From NCBI GenBank assembly GCA_002437115.1, contig DJOD01000053.1, positions 25,861-60,952 of the forward strand: 35,092 nucleotides of DNA, in the 5' to 3' direction. The notes under the pieces were generated by a model. It was not told the DNA's origin and did not search any database. It saw nothing but the letters and a program-made list of their open reading frames with translations. Source of the DNA: Prevotella sp. UBA6447. Its GTDB lineage: Bacteria; Bacteroidota; Bacteroidia; Bacteroidales; Bacteroidaceae. Both the position numbers and the translations under genes were made by a program. Below are positions 9,701 through 17,426 of this stretch, piece after piece; the stretch's first letter is position 1, and the number at the start of each line of letters is the position of its first letter.

Positions 9701-10307
9701 TGAGGATGTCAACATCCTGGTGCTCGACACCGAGGTCTACTCCAACACTGGCGGACAGTCGTCTAAGGCTACTCCTATCGGTGCCATCGCCCAGTTTGCC
9801 GCAAGTGGCAAGCGCGTGAGCAAGAAGGATCTCGGACTCATGGAGACCACTTACGGTTACATCTATGTGGCTCAGGTGGCCATGGGTGCCGACAACGCCC
9901 AGACGTTGAAGGCCATCCGTGAGGCTGAGGCTTACCACGGACCTTCGCTTGTCATTGCCTATGCTCCTTGTATCAACCACGGCATCAAGGGCACGAAGGC
10001 CGAGAAGCGCAACATGGGTCGCTCTCAGCATGAGGAGGCTCTGGCAGTGCAGTGTGGTTACTGGCACCTCTGGCGTTTCAACCCTGAGTTGGCCAAGGAG
10101 GGCAAGAACCCGTTCCAGCTCGACTCGAAGGCTCCTGCCTGGGATAAGTTCCAAGAGTACCTGATGGGTGAGGTTCGCTTCTCTTCCTTGAAGAAGGCTG
10201 ATCCCGACCACGCCCAGGAGCTCTTCGACGAGACAGAGAAGAGTGCTAAGCGCCGCTATCAGTCATACGTCCGCAAGAGTCAGGAAGACTGGAGCGAGAT
10301 CATCTAA
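6705..10307 (+). CDS. nifJ: Pyruvate:ferredoxin (flavodoxin) oxidoreductase
   Basis: 1200 aa, the usual length for the single-chain homodimeric enzyme. It oxidises pyruvate with CoA to acetyl-CoA and CO2, passing electrons to ferredoxin or flavodoxin, a central step of anaerobic fermentation in the cytoplasm. The N-terminal region has the pyrimidine-binding domain (YPITPSSPMAEHVDEW). Two 4Fe-4S motifs of the CxxCxxCxxxCP type are at about residues 692-702 (CIQCNKCSFCCP) and 747-757 (CLGCGNCVDVCP). The proximal-cluster cysteines appear in GACAGCGETPYV, NATGCSS and APCINHG. The thiamine-diphosphate site is seen as GDGASYDIGYGGLDHVL plus the downstream NTGGQSSKATP. It starts at ATG 6705 behind an A-rich leader (TTTAAGAAAA) and is followed by a strong terminator. 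No clear TAnnTTTG promoter lies in the 101-bp spacer, so co-transcription with the AAA ATPase is possible. Confidence 0.97.
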   Translation: MAKEKKFMTCDGNTAAAHVSYMFTEVAAIYPITPSSPMAEHVDEWAAKGRKNLFGQTVSVQEMESEGGAAGAVHGSLQAGALTSTYTASQGLLLMIPNMYKIAGELLPCVFNVSARTLASHSLCIFGDHQDVMACRQTGFAMFCSGSVQEVMDLSAVPYLSTLESSVPFINFFDGFRTSHEYHKIEEMDMEDIRPLVNPEWIKRFRDRAMSPERPDTRGTAENPETFFTHREACNKYYDAIPAIVEKHLAEVSKITGREYHLFNYYGAPDAEHIIVLMGSATEAAREAIDYLVKQGKKVGMVAVHLYRPFSVEAIRKAIPDTVKRIAVLDRTKEPGADGEPLYLDVKAALYDDPRKPLIVGGRYGLGSSDTTPAKIISVFNNLDLNMPKDHFTVGIVDDVTFTSLPEVEEIPMGGDTLFEAKFYGLGSDGTVGANKNSVQIIGNNTNKYCQAYFSYDSKKSGGFTCSHLRFGDEPIHSAYQVNTPNFVACHVQAYLHMYDVTRGLRDGGTFLLNTIFDGEELVNFIPNKVKRYFAKHNIKVYYINATKIGQEIGLGNRTNTILQSAFFRITQVIPTDLAVEQMKKFIVKSYGKKGEDVVNKNYAAVDRGGEYKELTVDPAWANLADEAKVEDDAPAFVKEIVRPMNAQAGDLLKVSDFVKFGTTDGTWQTGTAAYDKRGVEAFVPVWNSENCIQCNKCSFCCPHGCIRPFVLDDQEVAGFDGETLDILAPKPFKGMKFRIETSVLDCLGCGNCVDVCPGKKNKETGEVVKALKMVPFNVDDPAMKKEVDNWNYLVKNVKSKQDLIDIKQSPKNSQFAQTLFEFSGACAGCGETPYVKLISQLYGDREMIANATGCSSIYSASVPSTPYCKNEKGQGPAFNNSLFEDFCEFGLGMSLANKKMKERIVELLNEAKEKEVPAEFVAAADNWIANKDDADGSKKAAAELKPLIAAGAEKGCPICTELKTLEHYLVKRSQWIIGGDGASYDIGYGGLDHVLSTGEDVNILVLDTEVYSNTGGQSSKATPIGAIAQFAASGKRVSKKDLGLMETTYGYIYVAQVAMGADNAQTLKAIREAEAYHGPSLVIAYAPCINHGIKGTKAEKRNMGRSQHEEALAVQCGYWHLWRFNPELAKEGKNPFQLDSKAPAWDKFQEYLMGEVRFSSLKKADPDHAQELFDETEKSAKRRYQSYVRKSQEDWSEII

Positions 10308-10351
10308 GCATCGCGTCAACGTGACATCTCGCATGAGAAGTCGCTAAGCAT

Positions 10352-10397
10352 AATCCCCGCAAGCAAGCATTTTATGGCTACTTGCGGGGATTTTTTG
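10352..10397 (+). terminator. Rho-independent terminator of nifJ
   Basis: There is a perfect 12-bp stem, AATCCCCGCAAG (10352-10363) with CTTGCGGGGATT (10381-10392), around a 17-nt loop, followed by a T-run into TTTTGTTT. It lies 45 bp after the nifJ stop codon. Confidence 0.9.
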
Positions 10398-10558
10398 TTT
10401 ATGTGGGTTTAAATTTTACTGCAGCAAAAGAGCAAAACCATAAGAATTACGCCTCAGCTTCAGCTTGAGGTCGTTATATTATGGTCTAATCTTTATATTA
10501 TATGCTTTGATGGTGAGCGCGTTATGATGGTTGTGGCCTGTTGTGCGTCCCGTTGCTC

Positions 10559-10590
10559 TTTGGCGCAACGGAAAGATAGTGCTACCTTTG
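10559..10590 (+). promoter_or_regulatory. Promoter of the HU-related gene
   Basis: TTTG at 10559-10562, a 20-nt spacer, and TACCTTTG at 10583-10590 match the Bacteroidota consensus. The transcript would start near 10597 and carry a leader of about 150 nt. Confidence 0.7.
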
Positions 10591-10749
10591 CAACCGTCAA
10601 ACAACAACACCTCCTCCGAGTGGAGACCACCGCGGGGGCGATACGACGAGGCGGGTGGCATGGTGACAAGGTTCCTCATCCCGGGAAAGGACTGACACCA
10701 CGACACACACAAACACAATCTGTTAACCTTTAAATTTAAGAAAAACACT

Positions 10750-11223
10750 ATGGCAGTAATTTATCGTAAGTTTCAGAACAAGCGCAAGGATGACCAATAT
10801 TATGGTAAGTGGTATGGGCGCAGTGTGGTACTCAATGTGGTTTCCACCAAGCAGCTTGCGCAGGAGATAGCTCACGCCACTACCGTGACCTATGCAGACG
10901 TGCTGGCCGTGCTGGCAGAAACGTCACAGGCTTTGAAGCAACATCTGCAGAACTCCGACAAGGTGGTGCTCGACGGCATTGGCTCCTTCAAGGTCGGTCT
11001 TCGCACCGCTCCTGCCAACACTCCCGCTGAGTTTGGCGCACAGAACGTGAAGGGCTATCGCATCAACTATTCGCCCGAGATCCATTTTGTGGGCAACGGT
11101 CAAGTGTCGAACAAGAATCGCCGAAAGGGCACCTACGTGAAGGATCTGCTTGATGGCGTGACCGCACAGGAGGCGCCAAAGAATGTCATCGATGACACGA
11201 CCGGCGACACCGACAACGAGTAG
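10750..11223 (+). CDS. HU-related (histone-like) DNA-binding protein
   Basis: 157 aa, starting at ATG 10750 (MAVIYRKFQNKRKDD). This is the longer, Bacteroidota-specific HU-related family. It has an N-terminal extension of about 30 residues, then an HU/IHF fold with helices (TKQLAQEIAHATTVTYADV), a conserved DGIGSFKVGLRT strand-turn at about residues 76-87, and an acidic C-terminal tail (DDTTGDTDNE). It should bind and bend DNA as a dimer in the nucleoid. It has its own promoter and a long leader. A smalltalk-type micro-ORF follows 135 bp downstream before a terminator. In many Bacteroidota an N-acetylmuramoyl-L-alanine amidase gene comes next; here it is absent. Confidence 0.9.
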   Translation: MAVIYRKFQNKRKDDQYYGKWYGRSVVLNVVSTKQLAQEIAHATTVTYADVLAVLAETSQALKQHLQNSDKVVLDGIGSFKVGLRTAPANTPAEFGAQNVKGYRINYSPEIHFVGNGQVSNKNRRKGTYVKDLLDGVTAQEAPKNVIDDTTGDTDNE

Positions 11224-11358
11224 GGTGGCGGCCTGAGGCCATCTGGCATGCTTACAGGCAAGCCTTACGCCCTGGCAGCTGACAGGGCATAAAGGCTCGC
11301 CCCCCTTCAGGGAAAAACAATAACCAATAACCAACAACCACAATTCAACAAAATAACC

Positions 11359-11457
11359 ATGACCCTATCAAAACAAACCTGGAGAACCATCATACAGCTG
11401 GCGCTTAGCATTCTTTCGGCCGTAGCCACCACGCTCGGCTTGAACAGTTGCATGTGA
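11359..11457 (+). CDS. Smalltalk-type small protein
   Basis: 32 aa, reading MTLSKQTWRTIIQLALSILS then AVATTLGLNSCM. The pattern, a basic start with a Trp, one hydrophobic helix (about residues 11-26) containing AVATTLG, and a terminal SCM, is that of the 'smalltalk' micro-protein family of Bacteroidota, which is typically found beside HU-related genes. The helix suggests membrane association. The ending S-C-M is characteristic but its role is unknown. It lies 135 bp after the HU-related gene and 24 bp before a strong terminator, so both probably share one transcript. Function is not established. Confidence 0.85.
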   Translation: MTLSKQTWRTIIQLALSILSAVATTLGLNSCM

Positions 11458-11480
11458 GACGACCGGCCGTGACACGAGAA

Positions 11481-11524
11481 GGGGGAGACAAGCCCAATGC
11501 GATGGAGCTTGCCTCCCCCCTTTT
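11481..11524 (+). terminator. Rho-independent terminator after the smalltalk gene
   Basis: A 13-bp stem with one mismatch (arm GGGGGAGACAAGC at 11481-11493, pairing with GCTTGCCTCCCCC ending at 11519) is followed by CTTTTA. It closes the HU-smalltalk unit and separates it from the convergent GH127 gene. Confidence 0.8.
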
Positions 11525-11575
11525 AGGGTGGGATGAATGGCTCATGGCCATGCCGTCACCTTGATAGAAAACGCG

Positions 11576-14056
11576 TCACTTCACGCTCCATTCATAGAGC
11601 CCTGCAGAGAGACGCTCGTTGATTTTCACCTCCAGCTTCACGGCTGTGGTCTTCACGGGTGTGAAGTTGACGGTGCACGCAGCACCCTTGTCCACGGGGT
11701 AAGCGTCGGCATTGGCTACAGGCTGCCACTGCCCCTGAGCATCCTTGTAGTAGATCTTCCAACTGTCTGGCACAGAGCAGCCGCCCCACGGCTGGTCGTC
11801 GAACCAATAGACGGTGGCACTCTGCACGGTGGATGCCTCGGGGAACGTGTAGCTGATCCACTCGGTGGAGTTTTTCTTGGGCCACCAATGGGTATAGGGA
11901 ATGGAACGGTCGGTGGCATCCTTCGGAACGAGACGGTCGTTGATGCTCTGCAGCGACGGCAAGCGCATGGACGACTCTATCTTGCTTTGGCTGGCCAGCG
12001 TGGCTGGCTGCGAGGGCGTGGTGGCCTTGAGATCCTGAGCCAGCCATACCTGCATGTCGCCGTTGCCACGGTGAGCCCAGGCGTAGTAGGGGATGAGCGT
12101 GAGCGCCACATCCTTCGTGGTGAGCTTGCCCGCCTTGTCGAAGGCCAGAGTCTGTGCATCGGTGGTGAGAGTTGTGATGGTCTGGCCGCGCCAGTCGTCG
12201 AGCTTGGCCTTGCTGGCCTCAGGGATGAAGGTGTCGAGGGTCTTGGTTCCAAGCTTGAACGACGGCTCCTGGTTGACCAGCACCTCCTTGATGTCGAAGT
12301 TGTTGTCGGGCCACTCGGCACAGTAGACCAACGGACCGCGCTCCACCTCGATCATGCCACGGTCGGCCTCTACCTTGTTGTTGGCACGCACGGTGCGTGG
12401 CTCCATGTCGAAATGGATCTGCACCTTGTCGCCTTTCTTCCACTTGCGGATGATGGTGTAGTAACCATCGTTAGTGGCTGAGGCACTGACAGGCTTGCCA
12501 TTGACGAGGATGGTGTATCCGAGCCGCTTGGTGTCAGAGTAGGAGTAGAGGTTGGAGGGGACAGGCTGGTTCTTGAGCCATCCGGGAATGCGAATTTTCA
12601 TGCCAAAGGAGCCACCGCCCTTGACCACCGATAGGTTGATGTCGCCACTGTAGGGGTAGGCCGTTTGTTGGCTGACGGTGACATTCTTGCCACCCACATT
12701 CATGGTGGCGGTGTTGGCGAGGAAGAGATTGACGTAGAGATTCTTGTCCTTCACCGCGTAGACGTAGCCAGGCAGTGAGGGAATGAAACGGCAGATGTTG
12801 CTGGGGCAGCAAGCGCAACCAAACCATGCCTGGCGCTGGTGCTGACCCATCGACTGCAACGGGTTGGGATAGAAGAACCCTCCTCCGTCGAGGCTGACAC
12901 CACTGATGAGGCCGTTGAAGAGCGTGCGCTCAAGCACATCGTAATACTTGCTCTCGCCGTGGAGCAAGAACAAGCGGTAGTTGACATACACGTTGCCGAT
13001 GGCCGCGCAGGTCTCACAGTAGGCACTCATGTTGGGCAGGTAGTAGTTGGGGCCAAACGCCTCGCCCGAGGCTGTGGCGCCGATGCCGCCCGTGATGTAG
13101 AGTTTCTTGCTCACGATGTTGTCCCAGATGCGGTCGATGGCATGGATGTAGGCTGTGTCGCCAGTGAGTGCCGCCACGTCGGCCATGCCGGCGTACATAT
13201 AGGCCGCGCGCACAGCGTGTCCCACTGCCTCATCTTGCTCCACCACTGGCTTATGGCTTTGCGAGTATTCCTGCTTGATAGAGGTCTTGCCCCGATAGTC
13301 GAGGAAGAATTTGGCCTCGTCGAGGTATTTCTTGTTGCCCGTGGCCAGATAGAGCTTGCAGAGCGCCATCTCGGCAATCTGGTGGCCCGGCACCACGCAG
13401 GCCTGTCCCTTGTTAGGCCCCACCTCCTTCACCACGCAGTCGGCGTAGCGGATGGCGATGTCGAGAAACTTGCGACTGCCGGTTGCCTGCCAGTGAGCCA
13501 CGGCACCCTCGACCATGTGACCGAGGTTGTAGAGCTCATGGCTGAGGTCTTCCTCTTTCGACCACCGCTTGCTGCCCGCCCACGGGTGCGGGTGGTCGTA
13601 GTTTTGCGTGCGTGCGGTGTAGAGGTAGCCGTCGGGCTCTTGCGCCGGCGCGATGATGTTGAGCACCGAGTCGATGTAAGCCTTGAGCTTGTTGTCGGGG
13701 AAGGTCTGCAGGATGTAGCTGGCACCCTCGATGGTCTTGTAGGGGTCGGTGTCGTCGAAGGATAGCGGCATCACCTTTTCCACGTTGACATCATTGGCGT
13801 GGGTCTTGAGGTTCTTGGCTGCACGCTCGAAGTTCTTGTAGCGGCCCTCTGTCTCACATTTTGAGAAGGCGAGCGGGATGGTCACCTTGCGGCTGGCCTC
13901 AAGGCGCTGGCCCCAGAAGCTCTGTGCTTGCACCTTCACATGGGTGAAAGGCACGGGCGTGATGGGGTAGCCGGCCGACGCGTTTTTCTTTTGCGCCGAC
14001 ATGGGTGCGGCAATCATTGCGGTTGCCGCCAAGGTCATGATGATGGAATGTCTCAT
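11576..14056 (-). CDS. GH127 (DUF1680) beta-L-arabinofuranosidase-like glycoside hydrolase
   Basis: 826 aa from ATG 14056 (MRHSIIMTLAATAMIAAPMSAQ), with a signal peptide of about 22 residues; an in-frame upstream extension would run into the GH97 gene and is rejected. The hallmark FWGQRLEASRKVTIPLAF follows. Catalytic residues match the spacing of the characterised enzyme HypBA1 (Glu322, Glu338, Cys340, Cys417, Cys418). Here they are Glu332 (SGEAFG), Glu348 and Cys350 (CETC), and Cys416-Cys417 (GCACCPSN). In that enzyme a Cys nucleophile and Zn release beta-L-arabinofuranose. The last 130 residues or so (from about 700) look like a beta-sandwich carbohydrate-binding module. It probably acts in the periplasm or at the surface. 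It lies 91 bp downstream of GH97 on the same strand with no terminator between, so an operon is likely. Exact substrate is inferred from the family. Confidence 0.9.
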   Translation of the reverse strand: MRHSIIMTLAATAMIAAPMSAQKKNASAGYPITPVPFTHVKVQAQSFWGQRLEASRKVTIPLAFSKCETEGRYKNFERAAKNLKTHANDVNVEKVMPLSFDDTDPYKTIEGASYILQTFPDNKLKAYIDSVLNIIAPAQEPDGYLYTARTQNYDHPHPWAGSKRWSKEEDLSHELYNLGHMVEGAVAHWQATGSRKFLDIAIRYADCVVKEVGPNKGQACVVPGHQIAEMALCKLYLATGNKKYLDEAKFFLDYRGKTSIKQEYSQSHKPVVEQDEAVGHAVRAAYMYAGMADVAALTGDTAYIHAIDRIWDNIVSKKLYITGGIGATASGEAFGPNYYLPNMSAYCETCAAIGNVYVNYRLFLLHGESKYYDVLERTLFNGLISGVSLDGGGFFYPNPLQSMGQHQRQAWFGCACCPSNICRFIPSLPGYVYAVKDKNLYVNLFLANTATMNVGGKNVTVSQQTAYPYSGDINLSVVKGGGSFGMKIRIPGWLKNQPVPSNLYSYSDTKRLGYTILVNGKPVSASATNDGYYTIIRKWKKGDKVQIHFDMEPRTVRANNKVEADRGMIEVERGPLVYCAEWPDNNFDIKEVLVNQEPSFKLGTKTLDTFIPEASKAKLDDWRGQTITTLTTDAQTLAFDKAGKLTTKDVALTLIPYYAWAHRGNGDMQVWLAQDLKATTPSQPATLASQSKIESSMRLPSLQSINDRLVPKDATDRSIPYTHWWPKKNSTEWISYTFPEASTVQSATVYWFDDQPWGGCSVPDSWKIYYKDAQGQWQPVANADAYPVDKGAACTVNFTPVKTTAVKLEVKINERLSAGLYEWSVK

Positions 14057-14147
14057 GTCTTTTTTATCGTTTTGATGATTAAATCTAAATGCGTTCTTTG
14101 ACTTATTGCACAACTTTTCAGAAAGGCTGGCGCTCTTGTGGGCAGTG

Positions 14148-16139
14148 TCAGTGTGTGGCGGGTGACAATACCACCACGAACCCGCCGCCCGAAGCCATGT
14201 GGACGGGCAAGCTGTCGGTTGCCGACACTTGGCGCGTCTCCAAACGGTAGTCCTCGGCATTGCGGTCGGCGTTGATACCGTCGGTGAGCAGGGTAGCCTG
14301 GTACGTGGATCCCTTTGGCAGGAATGAAAGCGACAACTTCACGTCGCGCTTGTCCCAGCACGTCAAGCCTCCGAGATAGAATGTGTCACCCTTCTGGCGA
14401 AGTGTCACGATATGGCTACCAAGTTGCCCGTCGACGATGGTCGTCTTGTCGAACACCGTTGGCAGACTGGCGAGAAAACGCATGAAGGCCGGCTCGCTCT
14501 CGTAGCTGGTTGGCACGTCAGCCAGCATGGTCAATGGTGAGTCGTAGACCACATACTCAGAAGCCTGGTGGCAACGTGTGCCCTGGCTCATAGGCTTGGT
14601 GTAGGAGGCTAGCCAGTCCTTGCGCGTGCCGTTGCGCATGGCTCCTGGCGTGAAGTCGACGCTGCCCGCCTGCATACGGATGAAGGGGAATGTCACGTCG
14701 TAGCGCGGATGATTGTTCTTCAGCGTGCCCCATTTCACCTCCTCCATGCCAAAGACGCTCTCGAAGTTGAGAATGTTGGGGTAGGTGCGGTTGAGGCCTG
14801 TTGGCGTGTAGATGCCGTGGAGGTCGAGCACGAGATGGTGGCGCGCGCAGCAGTCGGCGAGTCGTTCCACCATTTCAAGGGCAGTCTGATCATTGCGGTC
14901 CATGAAGTCGACCTTGAATCCTTTCACGCCCATCTTGGCGTAATGGCTGCAAACTTCCTCCAGTTGCTCATCCATGACATTGAACACCGACCAGAGGATG
15001 ATGCCCACATGACGCTCGTTGGCGTAGCGGATGAGGCGCGGCAGGTCGATGTTGGCGATGGGATGCATGATGTCACCCTTGTTAGAGTCGTACCATCCCT
15101 CATCGAGGATGACATACTCCAACTTGTTCTTCGCGGCGAAGTCTATATAATAAAGGTAAGTGTCCGTATTGATGCCTGCTCGGAAGTTGACCCCCTTGAG
15201 GTTCCAGTCGCTCCACCAGTCCCAGCTCACCTTGCCAGGTTTGATCCACGACGTGTCGCCGATGCGGTTGGGTTCGGCCAAGGCATACACCATGTTTGCC
15301 GTAGGCATGTCGGTGTCTTTCTCGCTGATTTGTATGACGCGCCAAGGGTAGGAACGCGCGCCAGTGGATGAGGCTATGAACGGCTCGCTTTCGGCCACGA
15401 AGCTCATGTGTCGCCAAGGGTGATAGGCCATGCGTTTGGGGTAGGGGGCAAAGAGGGCACTGAGCACGCCCTTGCCTTCGGCTTTGACCCACATGCCTGG
15501 ATAGGCGTGGGCATCGCTTTCGAGGAGCGTTACCTTGGCCCGCCCGCAGTCGACCGTGGCGGGCAGGAAGGCTGGCAGACGACTGAGCGAGTCGGTGGTG
15601 TCGAGCGTGGCATAGTGGTAGACGTTTTGAAACGCCATCTGGAAGGGGTTCGCCGCGTTGGTGGTTGGCGAGAGCCATGCGTGGTGTCCAGCCCCGAAGT
15701 GGTAGTTGGCTGTCTCGTTGTAGACGATGGTCTTTTCCGCTCGTGTCGTATAAAAGCGGTAGGCCACGCCCTCGTTGGAAGCCACAACGTGCAGGCCGAA
15801 GCCATTGGGCGCAAGCAGGTCGAGCTGGTTGGCCTCGAAACGAAACTGTCGCTGGCGGTAGAACGGTGCGTTGATGGTTTGGCTGGCCTTGGCGTGCTTA
15901 GCCTTCACGCCGTGTACGTTGTTTAGGGCAGTTTGGCCATCGCCCAATGCGAGATTGACGTTTTGGGCGGTGAGGAGTGTCTGTCCGTTGAGCGTCACTG
16001 CGATTGTGGCACCCTTGTCGATGGTGATGGAAGCCGCCACACGTCCTGAGGGCGACTTTACTTGGTAAACCTTTGCAAACGATGCCAATGGCATCGCCAT
16101 GACAAGCAAAAGGAGTGTAGTTTTCAGAATATTGCGCAT
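14148..16139 (-). CDS. GH97 glycoside hydrolase, retaining type
   Basis: 663 aa from ATG 16139 (MRNILKTTLLLLVMAMPLAS), with a signal peptide of about 22 residues. The N-terminal beta-sandwich is followed by a (beta/alpha)8 barrel with SWDWWSDWNLKG and YVILDEGWY. Asp411 in GFKVDFMDRND and Glu466 in FGMEEVKW lie 55 residues apart, the same distance as the nucleophile Asp415 and acid/base Glu470 of the Bacteroides retaining GH97 alpha-galactosidase BtGH97b. Inverting SusB-type enzymes lack that Asp. Family members of the retaining type cleave alpha-galactosides or beta-L-arabinopyranosides. Next to GH127, an arabinose- or galactose-containing plant or host glycan is plausible. No susC/susD pair is present in the window. 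The gene is first in the putative GH97-GH127 unit. Confidence 0.92.
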   Translation of the reverse strand: MRNILKTTLLLLVMAMPLASFAKVYQVKSPSGRVAASITIDKGATIAVTLNGQTLLTAQNVNLALGDGQTALNNVHGVKAKHAKASQTINAPFYRQRQFRFEANQLDLLAPNGFGLHVVASNEGVAYRFYTTRAEKTIVYNETANYHFGAGHHAWLSPTTNAANPFQMAFQNVYHYATLDTTDSLSRLPAFLPATVDCGRAKVTLLESDAHAYPGMWVKAEGKGVLSALFAPYPKRMAYHPWRHMSFVAESEPFIASSTGARSYPWRVIQISEKDTDMPTANMVYALAEPNRIGDTSWIKPGKVSWDWWSDWNLKGVNFRAGINTDTYLYYIDFAAKNKLEYVILDEGWYDSNKGDIMHPIANIDLPRLIRYANERHVGIILWSVFNVMDEQLEEVCSHYAKMGVKGFKVDFMDRNDQTALEMVERLADCCARHHLVLDLHGIYTPTGLNRTYPNILNFESVFGMEEVKWGTLKNNHPRYDVTFPFIRMQAGSVDFTPGAMRNGTRKDWLASYTKPMSQGTRCHQASEYVVYDSPLTMLADVPTSYESEPAFMRFLASLPTVFDKTTIVDGQLGSHIVTLRQKGDTFYLGGLTCWDKRDVKLSLSFLPKGSTYQATLLTDGINADRNAEDYRLETRQVSATDSLPVHMASGGGFVVVLSPATH

Positions 16140-16215
16140 AGGCTTGCTAAGATGGTGTTTTTGTGATTGGGACTTGTGCGTTTTGCAACAAGCCGATTGT
16201 TTAACTACCCGATTA

Positions 16216-16223
16216 CAAAGATA
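16216..16223 (-). promoter_or_regulatory. -7 element upstream of GH97
   Basis: The minus strand reads TATCTTTG, matching TAnnTTTG, 77 bp upstream of the GH97 start. No TTTG is found at the -33 position, so activity may depend on a regulator. Confidence 0.4.
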
Positions 16224-16355
16224 CGCAGAATTGTCTTGAAGAGATTATAAATACTGTCCAAAAATTGAGAAAATAGTCCAACAGACCACAATATTATGAT
16301 TATTGTGGAAGATTTTGTAATTCATCGAAGAGGCAATTGATTACTTTTGCGCCAT

Positions 16356-16448
16356 CGAAAAGCAATATTTGGTTCATTTATTTGGTAGTACGTTGCTTAT
16401 AACTTTAAGCAGGCCCGGTGTAGAAGCGTCTGCATCGGGCTTTATTTG
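16356..16448 (+). ncRNA. Candidate intergenic small RNA
   Basis: TACTTTTG at 16342-16349 fits the -7 consensus on the plus strand. About 65 nt downstream lies a 12-bp hairpin with a tetraloop (arms 16413-16424 and 16429-16440; two G-U pairs) followed by TTTATTT, a terminator in the plus orientation. Neighbouring genes on both sides are on the minus strand, so this terminator has no annotated gene to serve. Together they would define an RNA of about 90 nt. The -33 match is poor (TTTG with a 24-nt spacer), so this is a hypothesis. Confidence 0.35.
16413..16447 (+). terminator. Strong hairpin terminator, plus orientation
   Basis: The stem GCCCGGTGTAGA (16413-16424) pairs with TCTGCATCGGGC (16429-16440) around AGCG, followed by TTTATTT. 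On the minus strand the hairpin is not followed by a U-rich tract, so it does not serve the CBM9-like gene well. Confidence 0.65.
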
Positions 16449-16524
16449 AAACCGTGACGGACTTTCCTCTACCAGTTATGTGTTTGCGAATGGACGTTTC
16501 CTAATGTTGCCAGCCCTTGCGCAC

Positions 16525-17214
16525 CTACTCGAAAACGATTGTTCCGAAGCAGTCGGGGCGATGGAAATCGGGCTTAGGAGTGTTGATGGGATAGAGTGAC
16601 AGGAAGTGGGGGCGTGGCAACTTGTCGCCACACTTGTAGATGTTTCCCGAGGCGTGCAGCCCGTTGAGTGAGCGGATGTTGTCCCGGAAAAAAGCACAAG
16701 CTGGAATGTCGAGGCACAAGCACCAGGTGCGTTCGCCGTCAAGGTTGTCGAACGGAGCGCTTCCCATTGATGACCACCGGCCGACCATGTTGAGAATAGA
16801 TTGGTCGGCTCGCAAACGATGGGTGCGCCCTTGACCATAGCCCATGAGCAAGGTGCCAGCTGCATTGCACTCGATGTTATAATAAAAGGTGTTGTTGCCT
16901 GTTTCCGCATTGGCTTGAGAGCCTGTGATGAAGGCGATGAAGAGCTCGCAACAGGAATCTTCCCACACGTTGCCATTGTCGTGGGGTGCCATGGCACGCA
17001 CGCTGGTCTCCGTTACACGGTAGTCGACAAGCAGATGTGTGCCAGTATGCGCTAAGCGCACCTCCATTTGGGGGAAGTAGGGAAACTGGTCGGGCCAGCC
17101 GTGCTGGGCCACAGGAACGAACGCCACTTGAGCTTCGTCCAATATGTGTGGAATGAGAGACGTGTCAATGGGATTATCGACAATGTGCCTGATGATAAAA
17201 GGACGTTGTGTCAT
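16525..17214 (-). CDS. CBM9-like carbohydrate-binding protein
   Basis: 229 aa from ATG 17214 (MTQRPFIIRHIVDN). A longer in-frame start at 17301 would span the promoter element at 17241-17248, so it is rejected. The sequence has the pattern of the CBM9-like (DOMON-related) beta-sandwich family found in Bacteroidota: FPYFPQMEVRLAHTGTHLLV early, then NVWEDSCCELFIAF at about residue 90, NTFYYNIECNAAGTLLMGYG, and a C-terminal PDFHRPDCFGTIVFE. There is no signal peptide, which is unusual for a glycan binder; the protein may be cytoplasmic. Its proximity to the two glycoside hydrolases is suggestive but there is a 385-bp gap and a separate promoter. Ligand unknown. Confidence 0.75.
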   Translation of the reverse strand: MTQRPFIIRHIVDNPIDTSLIPHILDEAQVAFVPVAQHGWPDQFPYFPQMEVRLAHTGTHLLVDYRVTETSVRAMAPHDNGNVWEDSCCELFIAFITGSQANAETGNNTFYYNIECNAAGTLLMGYGQGRTHRLRADQSILNMVGRWSSMGSAPFDNLDGERTWCLCLDIPACAFFRDNIRSLNGLHASGNIYKCGDKLPRPHFLSLYPINTPKPDFHRPDCFGTIVFE

Positions 17215-17240
17215 TTTTGGTAAATGCTTGGTGGTTAAGG

Positions 17241-17248
17241 CAAAGGTA
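17241..17248 (-). promoter_or_regulatory. -7 element of the CBM9-like gene
   Basis: The minus strand reads TACCTTTG, an exact fit to TAnnTTTG, 27 bp upstream of the chosen start codon at 17214. There is no clear -33 element. Confidence 0.45.
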
Positions 17249-17426
17249 ACTATTCTTCTCCATTTTACGATATGGAATTCCTTTTTTTTAGTCAATCCCA
17301 ATAGAAAAAAAGACTTGGAAAACGGTTACTTTTTAAAGGATTCCCGTCGCTTAACATTCTTTTGGATTTACGCTATGTAACATATTTATGGTATAATGTG
17401 ACAAAAGATGATAATATGTGCATTTC

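Larger units (their letters stand above)
10308..10749 (+). other. Intergenic region between nifJ and the HU-related gene
   Basis: This 442-bp stretch holds the nifJ terminator (10352-10397), about 160 bp of AT-rich sequence with nothing recognised, and a promoter at 10559-10590. A leader of about 150 nt then follows with a GC-rich block (about 10610-10690) that could fold. Its last 20 nt are A-rich (TTTAAGAAAAA), very like the leader just before nifJ. Confidence 0.6.
16140..16524. other. Intergenic region between GH97 and the CBM9-like gene
   Basis: This 385-bp spacer contains the GH97 -7 element (16216-16223), an AT-rich middle (16240-16340), and a plus-strand promoter-like box with a strong hairpin, reported separately as a possible small RNA. 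No ORF is supported. Confidence 0.6.
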
